Below, piece after piece: positions 11,044 through 11,175 of a stretch of DNA of 11,175 bases. The notes beneath the pieces were generated by a model, which searched no databases, was not told the DNA's origin, and saw only the letters and a list, made by a program, of their open reading frames with translations. Position numbers and translations under genes: made by a program. The DNA is from Saprospiraceae bacterium (GTDB lineage: Bacteria; Bacteroidota; Bacteroidia; Bacteroidales; JAIPBB01), in the NCBI GenBank assembly GCA_021739805.1, contig JAIPBB010000174.1, forward strand, positions 1 through 11,175, in the 5' to 3' direction. How positions within the stretch are numbered: position 1 is the stretch's first letter; every line of letters begins with the position of its first letter.

Positions 11044-11175
11044 AAATTATCTGTAATTCCGTGAACTGTACTTCCTTTTGGTATTGTAACCTTTTCTCTT
11101 TGAAGATTTTTTTTTCTTCTTTGGAGTTACTTTGCCCCATAACGGTATCCCAAGGAATTTTGCATTTTTACTGAA
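11037..11175. repeat. 139-bp terminal overlap identical to 1-139
   Basis: The last 139 bases repeat the first 139 exactly, so the contig closes to an 11,036-bp circle. The length fits an assembly overlap. Genes and hairpins must be read through this junction. Confidence 0.93.

Noticed and set aside
11037..11175. Biological terminal direct repeat of a linear phage
   Set aside because: The exact 139-bp overlap at contig ends, with a gene and a hairpin continuing smoothly across it, is better explained by a circular molecule assembled with an overlap.

Overview
The window is one complete circular replicon. Bases 1-139 recur exactly at 11037-11175, so the two ends overlap and the unit is 11,036 bp. 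A 139-bp exact overlap looks like an assembler overlap on a circular molecule, not a biological terminal repeat. All supported genes are on the minus strand, so the biological reading direction is from high to low coordinates and across the junction (1 to 11036). The DNA is AT-rich. A TATATTTG -7 box, mostly absent Shine-Dalgarno sequences and an LSC lipobox suggest a Bacteroidota host, perhaps a flavobacterium.

The gene set is that of a small phage, probably with an internal or associated membrane. It has a filamentous-phage-type rolling-circle initiator (3309-4871), a likely major capsid protein (2158-3057), many small single-pass membrane proteins ending in Lys/Arg clusters, very basic small proteins (11-148, 178-429) and an M15 peptidoglycan peptidase (9718-10209). 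No terminase, portal, tail or integrase gene is seen. From memory, the plan most resembles the Flavobacterium ssDNA membrane phage FLiP (Finnlakeviridae), with the dsDNA corticovirus PM2 as a looser parallel. This placement is inference from gene layout, not from an alignment.

Layout in transcription order. (1) 8212-7388: PP-loop (PAPS-reductase-like) enzyme bracketed by 14-bp inverted repeats. (2) 7387-6732: 656 bp without a clear gene, full of inverted and direct repeats, the best origin candidate. (3) 6731-5648: lipoprotein, 25-residue membrane peptide, unknown 178-residue protein. (4) 5647-3228: perfect 24-bp palindrome, then a tight string of four small genes leading into Rep. (5) 3227-2158: small membrane protein coupled to the capsid gene, then a strong terminator at 2099-2135. 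(6) 2084-11: repeat-bearing, tail-anchored structural proteins and basic proteins. (7) 11043-10988: hairpin/terminator across the closure point. (8) 10970-8558: virion/lysis operon with overlapping genes and two tandem paralogues. (9) 8550-8434: possible small structured RNA with its own promoter box and terminator.

The most interesting signal is in the M15 peptidase gene. Its last codons contain a dnaX-type slippery heptamer (A AAA AAG). The -1 frame stays open for 39 more codons, has no usable start of its own, and encodes a transmembrane anchor ending LKRK. This predicts two forms of one muralytic enzyme, soluble and membrane-anchored.
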